Shown: positions 9,484 through 18,490 of the stretch, piece by piece
Numbering within the stretch: the first letter of the stretch is position 1
Layout: the number at the start of each line of letters is the position of its first letter
Assembly: GCA_020831895.1 (NCBI GenBank)
Contig: JAFIFS010000070.1
Coordinates: forward strand, 1-64,000
DNA: 64,000 nt
DNA from: Chromatiales bacterium
Lineage (GTDB): Bacteria > Pseudomonadota > Gammaproteobacteria > Steroidobacterales > GCA-2729495
Reading direction: 5' to 3'
Translations under genes and position numbers: made by a program
The notes under the pieces: generated by a model
The model's input: the letters and a program-made list of their open reading frames with translations, nothing else
Databases searched by the model: none
What the model was told of the DNA's origin: nothing

Positions 9484-12400
9484 CATGCCCGCTGACCAGT
9501 CTGCGCGAGTCCAGGCGCTCGATCCGGCAGGATCGTTCATCGTCCAGGCACCAGCTGGGTCGGGAAAGACCGGCCTCCTGACCCAGAGAGTACTGAAACT
9601 GCTGGCCACGGTGGAGGAACCCGAGGAAATACTGGCCATAACGTTCACCCGCAAGGCAGCGGGAGAAATGCGTGCGCGTATCGCCCGGGCACTGGCTGCT
9701 GCGCGGGAAGGGCAGCCTGTGAGCTCAGGCTACGAGGCCAGCACCCGTCAGCTTGCGCAAGCGGTGCTGGAACGCGACCGGAAGATGGACTGGGGCCTGC
9801 TGCAGAATCCTGCGCGCCTGCGGGTGATGACCATCGATGCGTTCAACATGTCCATTCTCCGCCAGGCACCAGTGATGTCAGGCCTGGGCAGGGTGCCTCG
9901 GGTGACCGACGACGCAGAGCCGCTGTACCGGTCAGCTGTCATGCGCCTGCTGGAGACACTGGACAGCGACGAGCCCTGGGTGGGGGCGATGTCGGCCCTG
10001 CTGGAACATCTCGACAACAGGGTGGAGCTCTGCGCCGGACTGCTCGGCGCGATGCTCTCGCAGCGCGAGCAGTGGCTGCACAGGTTGCTCGATCACGAGT
10101 ACCTCGAACGCGCCTCGCTCGAGAGCGGACTGCGCAACGAGGTCAGCGCCCAGCTTGCCGGACTGCGTGAGGCCATCGGATCGTCGGCCGGCGCCGAGCT
10201 GGCTGAACTGGCCCGTTTCGCGGCCGCCAACCTGGCCAGCAGCGACAGGAGCTCGACGATCACACGTCTCCAGGCGCTCGAGGCACTGCCAGCCGAAACG
10301 CCAGAGTGTCTCGAAAGCTGGCAGTCGCTCGCGGACCTTCTGCTGACAGAACAGGGCCAGTGGCGGAAGCGCCTGGACGTCAAGCTGGGCTTCCCGCGAG
10401 AGGCGAAGGCGGAGAAGGCGCGCCTGGGCGAATGGCTGCACGGTGTCTCGGACGATGATGAGCTGGCGGCGCGGCTGCACAGGGTCCGGCTGCTGCCCGC
10501 CCCAGCGTACGACCAGTGGCAGTGGGCCGCGATCGAAGCACTACGCTCGGTGCTGCCGATGGCCGTGGCAAGCCTTCAGCTGGTTTTTGCCGAGACGGGG
10601 CAATGTGACCATACCGAGATCGCGCTCCGTGCAATGCTGGCCCTGGGAGAAGAGCGCCGCCCCAGTGACCTTGCCCTGCGCCTCGACTACCGGATCAGTC
10701 ATATCCTGGTCGACGAGTTCCAGGATACCTCGCTGCTTCAGTTCCGGATCCTGCAGGCCCTCGTGCGTGGCTGGTCGCCGGGAGATGGCCGCACGCTGTT
10801 CCTCGTTGGCGACCCGATGCAGTCGATCTACCGTTTCCGGGAGGCGGAGGTGGGTCTTTTTCTCCAGGCACGCGAACAAGGCGTGGGGGACATCGCGCTT
10901 CACTTTCTGCGTCTTGGCGTCAACTTCCGCTCCGTACCCGCGCTGATCACGTGGACCAACGACCATTTCCCCGCGATCCTTCCGCGGCGCGAGGATCTTG
11001 GTGCAGGCGCGGTCCCGTTCGAGCGGGCAGCTCCGTCGCGGGAAGGGGAGGGGCAGGTCTGCGTGCATGAACTCGACCCCGGGCACGAGACGCCGGAGGG
11101 AGCAGAAGCCCGCCTGGTCGCGGAGCTCGCGGCGACGCGGCTGAAAGAGACCCGGAACGGGACCGTGGCGATCCTGGTGCGTGCGCGCAACCATGCGGCA
11201 AGGCTGCTGCCGGAGCTGCGCCGCCGGGGCTTGTCATGCCAGGCGGTGGAACTCGAGCCGCTGGGCGGCAGGCCCGTGGTACAGGATCTGCGGGCGCTGA
11301 CGCGCGCACTGGTGCATGAGGGTGACCGGACGAGCTGGCTTGCAGTGCTGCGCGCGCCATTCTGCGGGCTGGGGCTGGACGACCTGCTGCACCTGGCCGG
11401 CGACAGTCCGGCCGAGCGGCGGCTACCTCTGCCGGTGCTGCTTGAACAACCCGGGCGCCGGCTGTCGTTGAGTCCGGAGGGGCGCGACCGGCTGGAACGT
11501 ATCTGGCCTGTCCTGTCCCGGGCACGCTCGGAGCGGCGGCGTGGCGGCCTGCGCCGGCGGATCAATGCGGCCTGGCTCGCACTGGGTGGCCCGGCAGTCC
11601 TCCAGACCGACGCCGAAAGGGCAGATGCAGAGGCCTTTTTCGCGCTGCTGGACGCCTGCGAGTCTGCTGGTGACATCACGAGCCTAGAAGCGCTGGACGA
11701 CGCAATTTCACGCCTCAGGGCTGGCCCGGACCCGGCAGGCAGCCCGCGCCTCCAGGTCATGACGATACACAAGGCGAAAGGTCTCGAGTTCGACACCGTG
11801 ATCCTGCCCGGACTGCTGCGAAAGCCTGGCCAGGATCGCACGCCATTGCTGCTCTGGACCGAGCGTCCACGTCGTCAGGGCCGGACAGACCTGCTGCTCG
11901 CACCGCTCAGGCCACGGGACAGGGCAGAACAGGACCCGCTCTACCGCTTGATCCAGTCACTGGTGCGCGAAAAGGACGCGCACGAGACCGGCAGGCTGCT
12001 CTATGTCGCAGCCACCCGTGCCATACGGCGCCTGGACTGGGTCGGCACGCTGAGCCTGCGCGAGGACGGTACCCCGGCCCCGGTCCCTTCCGGCAGCCTG
12101 ATGGCGAAGCTTGCTGTTGTGGCCGATACCCGGCACAGGCCGTCGACTCCGCCAGGCACTCTGGACCCCGCGGTCATCGATGACCAGTCCGGCTGGCTCC
12201 AGCGAGTGCCTGCCGACTGGTCTCCCGGTGATCCGGCGCCCTCGCCGGACTGGCCGCCAACGCCGCCGGAACCCAGGCGCACCCCGGCGCCCCCCTACGC
12301 CTGGGCGGGGGAGGCCGCACGCCTTGCAGGACTGGTAACACACCGGATACTGCAGCGGATCGCCGAGGAAGGGCTTGCAAGCTGGAGCGAGGAAAGGATC

Positions 12401-12862
12401 GATGCGGCGGCGCCGGTGCTGCGCGCCCTGCTGCGCACGCGCGGGGCCAGCGGCGCACTGCTCGAGGATGCTGCTGCCCGGTGCCGGCGGGCCCTGGCCT
12501 GCACGCTGGCCGATGCTGATGGGCGCTGGCTGCTGGAACGTCATGCCGAGGCGGCCAGCGAGCTGGTTCTGCACAGCCGCGGCGCCTGGGGTGTGGAGAC
12601 CCGGATCGTCGACCGGACCTTCGTCACGGGCGAGGGCACGCGCTGGATCGTGGACTTCAAGACCGGCGAGCACCGCGGCGGCGACCTCGAGGGCTTCATT
12701 GCCAGCGAAGTCGAGCGCTACCGACCGCAGCTCGAGGGCTACGCCAGGCTGATGGCGAGGCTGGACGGCAGGCCGGTCAGGATGGCCCTGTATTTCCCCG
12801 CGCTGGGCCGGCTGGTAGAGGTTCCCCCGGCTCAGAGCGAGCCGGCAAGGCCGAACTCGTAA
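9467..12862 (+). CDS. UvrD-family helicase-nuclease (AddA/RecB-like)
   Basis: An 1131-residue ATP-dependent 3'-5' DNA helicase with a C-terminal nuclease, expected to act with the preceding AddB-like protein in double-strand break end processing. Visible motifs are Walker A APAGSGKTGLL (residues 28-38), motif Ia ITFTRKAAGEMRAR, motif II LVDEFQDTS, motif III LVGDPMQSIYRFREAE, motif IV region NFRSVP, motif V MTIHKAKGLEFDTVILPGL and motif VI LLYVAATRA. The nuclease shows IVDRTF then WIVDFKTGEH near residue 1065. The ATG at 9467 overlaps the upstream gene; ATG 9476 is possible. The 3' end overlaps convergent gspN by 31 nt. Confidence 0.9.
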   Translation: MSVMTDMPADQSARVQALDPAGSFIVQAPAGSGKTGLLTQRVLKLLATVEEPEEILAITFTRKAAGEMRARIARALAAAREGQPVSSGYEASTRQLAQAVLERDRKMDWGLLQNPARLRVMTIDAFNMSILRQAPVMSGLGRVPRVTDDAEPLYRSAVMRLLETLDSDEPWVGAMSALLEHLDNRVELCAGLLGAMLSQREQWLHRLLDHEYLERASLESGLRNEVSAQLAGLREAIGSSAGAELAELARFAAANLASSDRSSTITRLQALEALPAETPECLESWQSLADLLLTEQGQWRKRLDVKLGFPREAKAEKARLGEWLHGVSDDDELAARLHRVRLLPAPAYDQWQWAAIEALRSVLPMAVASLQLVFAETGQCDHTEIALRAMLALGEERRPSDLALRLDYRISHILVDEFQDTSLLQFRILQALVRGWSPGDGRTLFLVGDPMQSIYRFREAEVGLFLQAREQGVGDIALHFLRLGVNFRSVPALITWTNDHFPAILPRREDLGAGAVPFERAAPSREGEGQVCVHELDPGHETPEGAEARLVAELAATRLKETRNGTVAILVRARNHAARLLPELRRRGLSCQAVELEPLGGRPVVQDLRALTRALVHEGDRTSWLAVLRAPFCGLGLDDLLHLAGDSPAERRLPLPVLLEQPGRRLSLSPEGRDRLERIWPVLSRARSERRRGGLRRRINAAWLALGGPAVLQTDAERADAEAFFALLDACESAGDITSLEALDDAISRLRAGPDPAGSPRLQVMTIHKAKGLEFDTVILPGLLRKPGQDRTPLLLWTERPRRQGRTDLLLAPLRPRDRAEQDPLYRLIQSLVREKDAHETGRLLYVAATRAIRRLDWVGTLSLREDGTPAPVPSGSLMAKLAVVADTRHRPSTPPGTLDPAVIDDQSGWLQRVPADWSPGDPAPSPDWPPTPPEPRRTPAPPYAWAGEAARLAGLVTHRILQRIAEEGLASWSEERIDAAAPVLRALLRTRGASGALLEDAAARCRRALACTLADADGRWLLERHAEAASELVLHSRGAWGVETRIVDRTFVTGEGTRWIVDFKTGEHRGGDLEGFIASEVERYRPQLEGYARLMARLDGRPVRMALYFPALGRLVEVPPAQSEPARPNS

Positions 12863-13605
12863 CTGCCGTCGGCACCGCGCGGGCCGAGCATCGCAAGCGC
12901 GCGAACCAGCTCTTCCGGCGCGCCCGGGGCGGGCAGGGCCGTGCCGAAGAGCAGGTAGTCGGCCGGCGGCTCCAGCGTCAGGCTCGCATCGATCTGCAGT
13001 ACGCCATCTGATCCGCGGACCTGGCCCTGCAGCGGATTGGCCTCATCGATGGCAGGGTTGTCGAAGGTGACAACGAAACTGCCCGGCGGCATCCTCTCCA
13101 GGCCAGGAAACTCGAGGCTCAGGCCGTCGATGCTGAGCGTACCGTTCAGGCGGGTGAACCAGCCGGATGCGACATGCAGGGTCTGCAGATCGGCCGTCAC
13201 CGTACCGCCCTCCAGCGCCAGGTTCAGGCCGGCACCGAGCGCTGTCAGCGAGCTGCGGAACCGGAACTGCTCGAGGCTGAGCCTGCCCCCTGCCGCCAGC
13301 TCGAGCCGCCCGTCGGCGAACCCGTCCGGAACACGGGCCTCGATATCGAGCGCGAGCCGGCCTGCCAACAGGCGGGATGTCCTCAGCCTCCACCTCAGGT
13401 TGGTTACGACAAGATTCTCGTAACGAACTGATTGAGAATGACCTCGCCAGAGGGTTCCGCTGAAGCCGCTGGCCTGGACTGGCCCCGTCGTCAGCCAGAG
13501 GGAGATGACCCGTGCGGGCGTCATCGCGGTCAGGCACACGACGAAGGCGGCCACTCCCGCCACGATCAGCTGGTGGCCTCGTTGCACCGTATCAGCCGCC
13601 GGCAA
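12832..13605 (-). CDS. gspN: Type II secretion system protein N
   Basis: A 257-residue inner-membrane protein, the last gene of the gsp run. One N-terminal membrane helix (about residues 12-32) is followed by a periplasmic beta-rich domain: SGFSGTLWRGHSQSVRY, then repeated strands such as RLELAAGGRLSLEQFRF and LNGTLSIDGLSLEFPG. The 'GTLWRG' block and the layout are typical of GspN, an accessory subunit present only in some T2SS. It overlaps gspM by 14 nt and runs convergently into the helicase gene. Confidence 0.85.
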   Translation of the reverse strand: MPAADTVQRGHQLIVAGVAAFVVCLTAMTPARVISLWLTTGPVQASGFSGTLWRGHSQSVRYENLVVTNLRWRLRTSRLLAGRLALDIEARVPDGFADGRLELAAGGRLSLEQFRFRSSLTALGAGLNLALEGGTVTADLQTLHVASGWFTRLNGTLSIDGLSLEFPGLERMPPGSFVVTFDNPAIDEANPLQGQVRGSDGVLQIDASLTLEPPADYLLFGTALPAPGAPEELVRALAMLGPRGADGSYEFGLAGSL

Positions 13606-14083
13606 GGCTCAGCACGATGTTGCTGTTGACCCGGCCCGGTTCGACGGCCGGATCAACCGTGACCGACACCGCACCTAGCCCATGGTCCGCCTGAAGCTCG
13701 GCCAGCCATTCAACCAGAGGGTCGAAGGGCACGTTCTCCAGCCGCAACCGGATCGTACCGGGCCCGTCGGGCTGGTTGCGACGCAGGTAGGCAGAGAGCC
13801 CGCGCGCGCGCGCACTGCGATCGATCAGCACGACGAGCGACTGCTCACCGGCAGCCGCCGCAGGTGCGCCCGCCTGACCGGCACGGGCCGCCAGCTGGCC
13901 AAGCTCCAGCAGAATCAGCTGCTGGTCGCTGATACGCTGCTCGGCCCGGGCCTTCTGCGAGAACACGGGCTGGATTAACAGCAACCAGACCAGGCTGGCG
14001 ACCAGCAGCAGGCCGGCGATCGAGACCAGCCAGCGCTCGCGGGGCAGCAGGCTGTCGAACCACTCACGCAGCTGCTCGGCCAT
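13592..14083 (-). CDS. gspM: Type II secretion system protein M
   Basis: A 163-residue bitopic inner-membrane protein that forms the assembly platform with GspL. The cytoplasmic start LREWFDSLLPRERWLV is typical of GspM, followed by a membrane helix (about residues 20-38), a coiled stretch and a small ferredoxin-like periplasmic domain ending in LGAVSVTVDPAVEPGRVNSN. The stop codon of gspL and this start share one base (TGATG), a strong sign of coupled translation. Confidence 0.9.
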   Translation of the reverse strand: MAEQLREWFDSLLPRERWLVSIAGLLLVASLVWLLLIQPVFSQKARAEQRISDQQLILLELGQLAARAGQAGAPAAAAGEQSLVVLIDRSARARGLSAYLRRNQPDGPGTIRLRLENVPFDPLVEWLAELQADHGLGAVSVTVDPAVEPGRVNSNIVLSLAGG

Positions 14084-15354
14084 CAGGCACCCCCCGAGGT
14101 GATACGCATCCGTCCCTGGACCTGGTCACCGACCGCATTGGCCGACTGGATCTCGGCCTGGAAGCGCCCGGCTGCCGTCACGCGCTGGCGTACGCTGTCC
14201 AGGCTCGCGACGTCCGGGGCCAGCAGGCGCAGCTCCATGCTGCCTGACCTGTAGTTGATGGCCTCGAGCCGGACACTCGAGGTCTCGCCAAGCGCCAGCG
14301 CCAGGACATCCAGGGAATCCAGGAACTGGCGGCTGGCGGCTTCGGGCTGCCTGCCCAGAGCACGCCGCCGGCTCTCGAGCTGTGCGCGCACGTCGCGAAT
14401 CTGGCGTTCGTCAGGGAAGGTCTGCCTGAAAGCCTCCTCAACCACGCGTTCGAGTGCAGCCGACTGCCGGGTCAGATGCCAGGCCTCCACCGCATTGACC
14501 AGCAGGGCAGCCACAAGGACCCCGGCAGCCAGTGCAGCCGCGGGGCGCCAGCGAGGCCAGTGCATGGCCAGCCCGGAGCGCCGCGCGAACCCGCCCTGGA
14601 GCAGGTTGACGGCGGGACCCGAGACGACCTGGGCCGCCAGCCGCGGCAGCAGCCCCTGCGCCATCACGTGCTCGTCAAGGCTGGCCAGGTGCAGCTCCGT
14701 GGAGCGCCAGGGCGCGGACTCGAATTCCCCATCGGCGTAGACGACGAGATTCGGGGGAGGTGGCTGGGTGTCGCCGGCTTCCGGCGCCTGGCCAGCGACG
14801 AACCCGGGGGTCAGCAGTGAACCAAGCAGGTCCAGCTCCGCCGTGACGAGCGGCCCGCTGGCCTGGCGCAACAGGAAACGGTTCTGCGCCTGATCCACGT
14901 AGAGCAGCGCCGTCCCCGGAATTTCGGGCAGGCCGTCGGTCTCGGCGACCACGGCGTGCGGGTGGATGCCAGCCTCCTGCAGCCGCTGCAGAAGCTCGGC
15001 GAGGTGCGTTCGCCTGATCACCGCCACCGGTACGCTTCCGTCGCGGGGACTGCGGCTGCCGGCAGCGAAATGAAGCTCATCAATGTCCTCTGCCAGCTGG
15101 TCCTCAAGCGCGAAAGGCAGCATCTGCAGGAGACGGCTGCGCCCCGCGGCAGGCAGCTCGGGACTGATGCGCAGCACCGTGGTGGCTGGCAGCAGGACGG
15201 TCACGCGCAGCCCGGTTGCCACGATATCGTCCCGCAGCTCGGCGAGTCCGCTACGGACCGGCCCATCGAGCAGTCCGCCGGCAGCGTCGAGGCGCACCCA
15301 CTCCAGGGGCAGGTGCTCGTCTTCCGGGATCCGGATCACCAGGTGCTGGTTCAT
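14083..15354 (-). CDS. gspL: Type II secretion system protein L
   Basis: A 423-residue assembly-platform protein. The cytoplasmic actin-like domain (about residues 1-255; LVIRIPEDEHLPLEWVRLD at the start, FALEDQLAEDIDELHFA later) recruits the secretion ATPase GspE. One membrane helix (about 270-290) leads to the periplasmic domain that meets GspM. Length and layout are normal. Note that GspE itself is not encoded in the window, so the partner must lie elsewhere. It begins 2 nt after gspK ends. Confidence 0.92.
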   Translation of the reverse strand: MNQHLVIRIPEDEHLPLEWVRLDAAGGLLDGPVRSGLAELRDDIVATGLRVTVLLPATTVLRISPELPAAGRSRLLQMLPFALEDQLAEDIDELHFAAGSRSPRDGSVPVAVIRRTHLAELLQRLQEAGIHPHAVVAETDGLPEIPGTALLYVDQAQNRFLLRQASGPLVTAELDLLGSLLTPGFVAGQAPEAGDTQPPPPNLVVYADGEFESAPWRSTELHLASLDEHVMAQGLLPRLAAQVVSGPAVNLLQGGFARRSGLAMHWPRWRPAAALAAGVLVAALLVNAVEAWHLTRQSAALERVVEEAFRQTFPDERQIRDVRAQLESRRRALGRQPEAASRQFLDSLDVLALALGETSSVRLEAINYRSGSMELRLLAPDVASLDSVRQRVTAAGRFQAEIQSANAVGDQVQGRMRITSGGA

Positions 15355-15356
15355 GC

Positions 15357-16286
15357 TCAGTCCGTATCGAATGTCCGCAGCCGTGGCGTCACGGCCGGCC
15401 CATTGCGCTCGAGCAGACTGTACATAGCGACCCGCGTGGTGCCAACCGTTACGGTCACGTAAAGGCGGAACCAGCTGCTGGAGAGCGAATAGGGCACGTC
15501 GAAAAGGCCGTCGAAGCGCTGCAGGTCATTGAATGGCCGCTCTTCCATCCAGGCCTCGACCTCGGCCACGGTCAGCTGGGGACCGAGCGAGAGCAGGACG
15601 GCCTCGGTGGCCGTGTTGAGATTGACCGGGTGCACGAAGCCGCCATCACCATCCCGCTGCATCGGCAGCGCGATCACGTGGGGTGCCAGCGACTCCCAGG
15701 CGTCGATATCGATGCCACGCACCGCCAGCAGTTCGGTGGGTGTGACGAACCAGAAGTTTGCCGCCCGATAGGGCGGGTTGAGGCCCGTGTAAGCATCATC
15801 CTCCGCGCCCTGCAGCATGGGGACCTGGTCAGGGTCGATCCAGTCGACCACGGCATCCGCCAGCGCGGGATCGAGCTCCAGGATGGACAGCAGGCGCTGG
15901 AATTGCTCGTACACAGCCTCGTTGACCTCGCCCGTGCGCGAATTGACCAGGTTGTTCAGATTGAACCGGCCCTGAGCATCCTCCACGAAACCCTCGAGCA
16001 CGCCTTCGTCCACGAGCAGGGGAGGCAGGCGCTGGGCCCAGTTCTCCTGGAGATGATCCGTGCCATCGTCCTCGCGGGCATCGGCTGCCAGCACATCTCG
16101 CGCCCAGGCCTCCGCTCCGAGGGCGAACTGGCGCGCCTGGTCCTGGGTCAGCAGGGCCTGTGCGCGGCGAACGTTCAGGTTGATCTGCCAGAGCATCTCC
16201 GCGGCAAGGACAGTCGCCAGCGCGACTACCAGCATCGCAGTCAGCAGCGCGGCCCCCCGCTGGCGGACACGGAAGCCGGCGCTCAC
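15357..16286 (-). CDS. gspK: Type II secretion minor pseudopilin K
   Basis: A 309-residue minor pseudopilin that sits at the pseudopilus tip with GspI and GspJ. The prepilin site is RQRG-AALLTAMLVVALAT: Gly is kept at -1, while the usual Glu at +5 is Thr, as is normal for GspK. The large globular insert includes FNLNNLVN and LNLNTATEAVLLSLGP, the helix-hairpin and metal-site regions of the family. The frame is open upstream, but a GTG at 16286 overlapping the gspJ stop (GTGA) gives the expected short leader. Confidence 0.92.
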   Translation of the reverse strand: MSAGFRVRQRGAALLTAMLVVALATVLAAEMLWQINLNVRRAQALLTQDQARQFALGAEAWARDVLAADAREDDGTDHLQENWAQRLPPLLVDEGVLEGFVEDAQGRFNLNNLVNSRTGEVNEAVYEQFQRLLSILELDPALADAVVDWIDPDQVPMLQGAEDDAYTGLNPPYRAANFWFVTPTELLAVRGIDIDAWESLAPHVIALPMQRDGDGGFVHPVNLNTATEAVLLSLGPQLTVAEVEAWMEERPFNDLQRFDGLFDVPYSLSSSWFRLYVTVTVGTTRVAMYSLLERNGPAVTPRLRTFDTD

Positions 16287-16897
16287 TGGGGAACCTCGAC
16301 GAGGCGCTGGAGCTCGCCCAGTGCAGACAGCTCGAAGGTCAGGCGCACGGCCCGTGGCCGGGCCTCGCAGCCCAGGCGCCCGGCAGCCTGCAGCGGTGGC
16401 CAGAACCGCTGCCACTCGTCCTGCTCGTCCAGAAAATCGATTCGCAGATCCTCCAGCCCTTCCAGTAGTATTTCCCTGCGTGGCTCCTGCCCCAGCACGC
16501 GGTCAAGCACGGGCCAGTACTCGCGTACCAGGCCCTCATCAGTGAGACGGTACTGCACGCGCTGCAGAGTGCCCCGCGGCAGGCTGGCCGGGTTGCGCCA
16601 GCCGCCCCGCGTCAGGCGCAGCAGGAACTCGCCACGGCCATCGGCCAGGAATGCGCCTTCTGTCCCCATCCCGAGCTCATCGCGCACGCAGCGCGGCTGA
16701 GATTGCGTGATGTCGTTCATCATCAGGCGCATCGCACGCTGGAGGCGGTCGAGCTGCTCCAGCTCCTCGCGGATCAGCGCCTGCTGGCTGGCATAGGTGG
16801 TCAGTCCGCCGATGGCCAATACGCTGAATACCGCGAACACTGCAACCGTGACCAGCAGCTCCAGCAGCGTGAAGCCCGCCTGGCGGTCAGTCTTCAT
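16283..16897 (-). CDS. gspJ: Type II secretion minor pseudopilin J
   Basis: A 204-residue minor pseudopilin with the prepilin cleavage site RQAG-FTLLELLVTVAVFA (Gly -1, Phe +1, Glu +5) and one membrane helix. The globular part has LQRAMRLMMNDITQSQPR and LLEGLEDLRIDFLDE, typical of GspJ. The ATG at 16897, giving a short basic leader, was chosen over one nine codons upstream; it overlaps the end of gspI by 11 nt. Confidence 0.92.
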   Translation of the reverse strand: MKTDRQAGFTLLELLVTVAVFAVFSVLAIGGLTTYASQQALIREELEQLDRLQRAMRLMMNDITQSQPRCVRDELGMGTEGAFLADGRGEFLLRLTRGGWRNPASLPRGTLQRVQYRLTDEGLVREYWPVLDRVLGQEPRREILLEGLEDLRIDFLDEQDEWQRFWPPLQAAGRLGCEARPRAVRLTFELSALGELQRLVEVPQ

Positions 16898-17360
16898 CGC
16901 CGTTTCCGGTCGCTGGTGGTCCATCCATCGGGCGGTTCGGGTCCAGGAGGAACCAGCCCTCCGCAGAAACGACAGGTGACGGTGGCGGTTCGCTCAGGAA
17001 ACCCACGAGCGTCGCCATCGGGCGCGCGGGTTCGGAGCTCAGCGCGACGCTGACGTCGATCCGGCGCAGATCCGCACCTGGAGTCTCGGAGATGCGCAGC
17101 GTATATCGCCAGCGGTATGGGCCGAATTCGATCTCGTCGCTGCGCTGTCCGACTGCAGGCCAATCGCCCGACAGGCGAAGTTCAGTCAGCCGGTCGGCCG
17201 CCACCCAGTGGGCCAGCGTCCGGTCACGCAGCAGGCTGGTGGTCAGCAGCGACTGGTTCAGCTGGGCAAAAATCGCGATCAGCCCGAGACTGACAATCGC
17301 GAGCGCGACCAGCACCTCGATGAGCGTGAAGCCACGCTGTGGCTGGGGCCTGTCAACCAT
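16887..17360 (-). CDS. gspI: Type II secretion minor pseudopilin I
   Basis: A 157-residue minor pseudopilin. The leader MVDRPQPQRG precedes FTLIEVLVALAIVSLGL, with Gly at -1 and Glu at +5, to be processed by the prepilin peptidase (not encoded in this window). HWVAADRLTELRLSG and WRYTLRISETPGADLRRIDV match the GspI core. The ATG at 17360 overlaps the gspH end by 8 nt; longer upstream frames are gspH read out of frame. Confidence 0.93.
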   Translation of the reverse strand: MVDRPQPQRGFTLIEVLVALAIVSLGLIAIFAQLNQSLLTTSLLRDRTLAHWVAADRLTELRLSGDWPAVGQRSDEIEFGPYRWRYTLRISETPGADLRRIDVSVALSSEPARPMATLVGFLSEPPPSPVVSAEGWFLLDPNRPMDGPPATGNGDED

Positions 17361-17889
17361 CGTCCCGGATCCGGATGCGCCGGTCATCTGTGACCTCGAG
17401 TACGGTCGACACATCGCGAGCTCCACGGCTGATGCGCACGCGGAACGGGGTGATCTCGTCGCTGGACAGGATGAAGACCTGGGGCTGGTAAGTGTCTCTT
17501 GCGCCACGTCTGCCGCGGTCGTCCAGCTCGACCCTGCGGCCTTCGATCTCCAGCTCGATGCGGTAGAGCTCGCCAAGTTCCCGCGGCCCGTAAAGCTCCC
17601 GCGCCGGCCAGGGGATCCAGTCCCCCGTGACGGGGTCCAGGACGGAAAACTCATAGCCGGTCGGTGTGAAGCGCAGCCCGAACTCCTGGCCCTGCAGGAC
17701 GGCATCCTCGACCGCGGACTGCAGCAGCGCCTGGAGACGGCGCGCATCGCGCTCCAGCTCACGGGCATCGCTGGCAAGGAGACCGACAGACAGCGTGACG
17801 ATGGAGTACAGCAGGCCGAGAATCGCCACGACGACCAGCAGCTCGAGCAGGGTGAAGCCCTGCTGGGCTCGATGCCTGTTCACGATCAC
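17353..17889 (-). CDS. gspH: Type II secretion minor pseudopilin H
   Basis: A 178-residue minor pseudopilin with cleavage site AQQG-FTLLELLVVVAILGL and one membrane helix. The following ARRLQALLQSAVEDAVLQGQ and FGLRFTPTGYEFSVLD are characteristic of GspH/FimT proteins. It begins 34 nt after gspG ends. Neighbours on both sides are T2SS pseudopilins, which excludes a type IV pilus FimT role. Confidence 0.92.
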   Translation of the reverse strand: MIVNRHRAQQGFTLLELLVVVAILGLLYSIVTLSVGLLASDARELERDARRLQALLQSAVEDAVLQGQEFGLRFTPTGYEFSVLDPVTGDWIPWPARELYGPRELGELYRIELEIEGRRVELDDRGRRGARDTYQPQVFILSSDEITPFRVRISRGARDVSTVLEVTDDRRIRIRDDG

Positions 17890-17923
17890 GCAGCAGGCCG
17901 GATGCGAACCGCCGGCGTCGGTT

Positions 17924-18370
17924 TCAGTCGATGTTCCAGTTGCCGATCACCGCATCGAGCCCCTCACCGCCCGGCTGGCCGTCGCGGCCCAGCGTGTAGA
18001 TGTCGAACTCGCCCTCGTTACCGGGATACAGGTAGATGTAGGGGCGACCCCAGGGATCGCGCGGCAGGCGGTCCATGTAGCCGCCCTGAGGAAAGCGGGC
18101 ACCCGGGTCCTGAGGCGGGGTGACCAGCGCCTCCAGACCTTCCTGCGTCGTCGGGTAACGGAAGTTGTCCAGGCGATAGAGCCTCAGGGCCGCCTCCAGC
18201 GCACGGATGTCCTGGCGGACCTTGGTGACCTGGGCCTCGTCGACCCGGCTGATGACGTTGGGGGCAATCAGGGCGGCGAGAATACCGAGGATCACGATCA
18301 CGACCATGATCTCTATCAGCGTGAAACCCGCCTCGCGACTGCGTACGTTATGCAAGAGCCTGCTGTGCAT
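17924..18370 (-). CDS. gspG: Type II secretion major pseudopilin G
   Basis: The 148-residue major pseudopilin that polymerises into the pseudopilus. It has the cleavage site SREAG-FTLIEIMVVIVILGIL, then the family-specific LDNFRYPTTQEGLEALV and DPWGRPYIYLYPGNEGEFDI with the calcium-site region near the C-terminus. It is the first gene of the run gspG to gspN. The promoter must lie in the 120 nt shared with the divergent rhombosortase gene. gspC, gspD, gspE and gspF are absent here. Confidence 0.96.
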   Translation of the reverse strand: MHSRLLHNVRSREAGFTLIEIMVVIVILGILAALIAPNVISRVDEAQVTKVRQDIRALEAALRLYRLDNFRYPTTQEGLEALVTPPQDPGARFPQGGYMDRLPRDPWGRPYIYLYPGNEGEFDIYTLGRDGQPGGEGLDAVIGNWNID

Positions 18371-18490
18371 TCAGGGAACCTCGTGAACTTTCGGCCGACG
18401 CGGCCCGGTCACCCGGCCCGGGGCTGTGAGGCAGCGAACCGCCCCAAGTGAGTTATGGTAGCCAACTGACCTGTAGTTTGACACCGCTGG

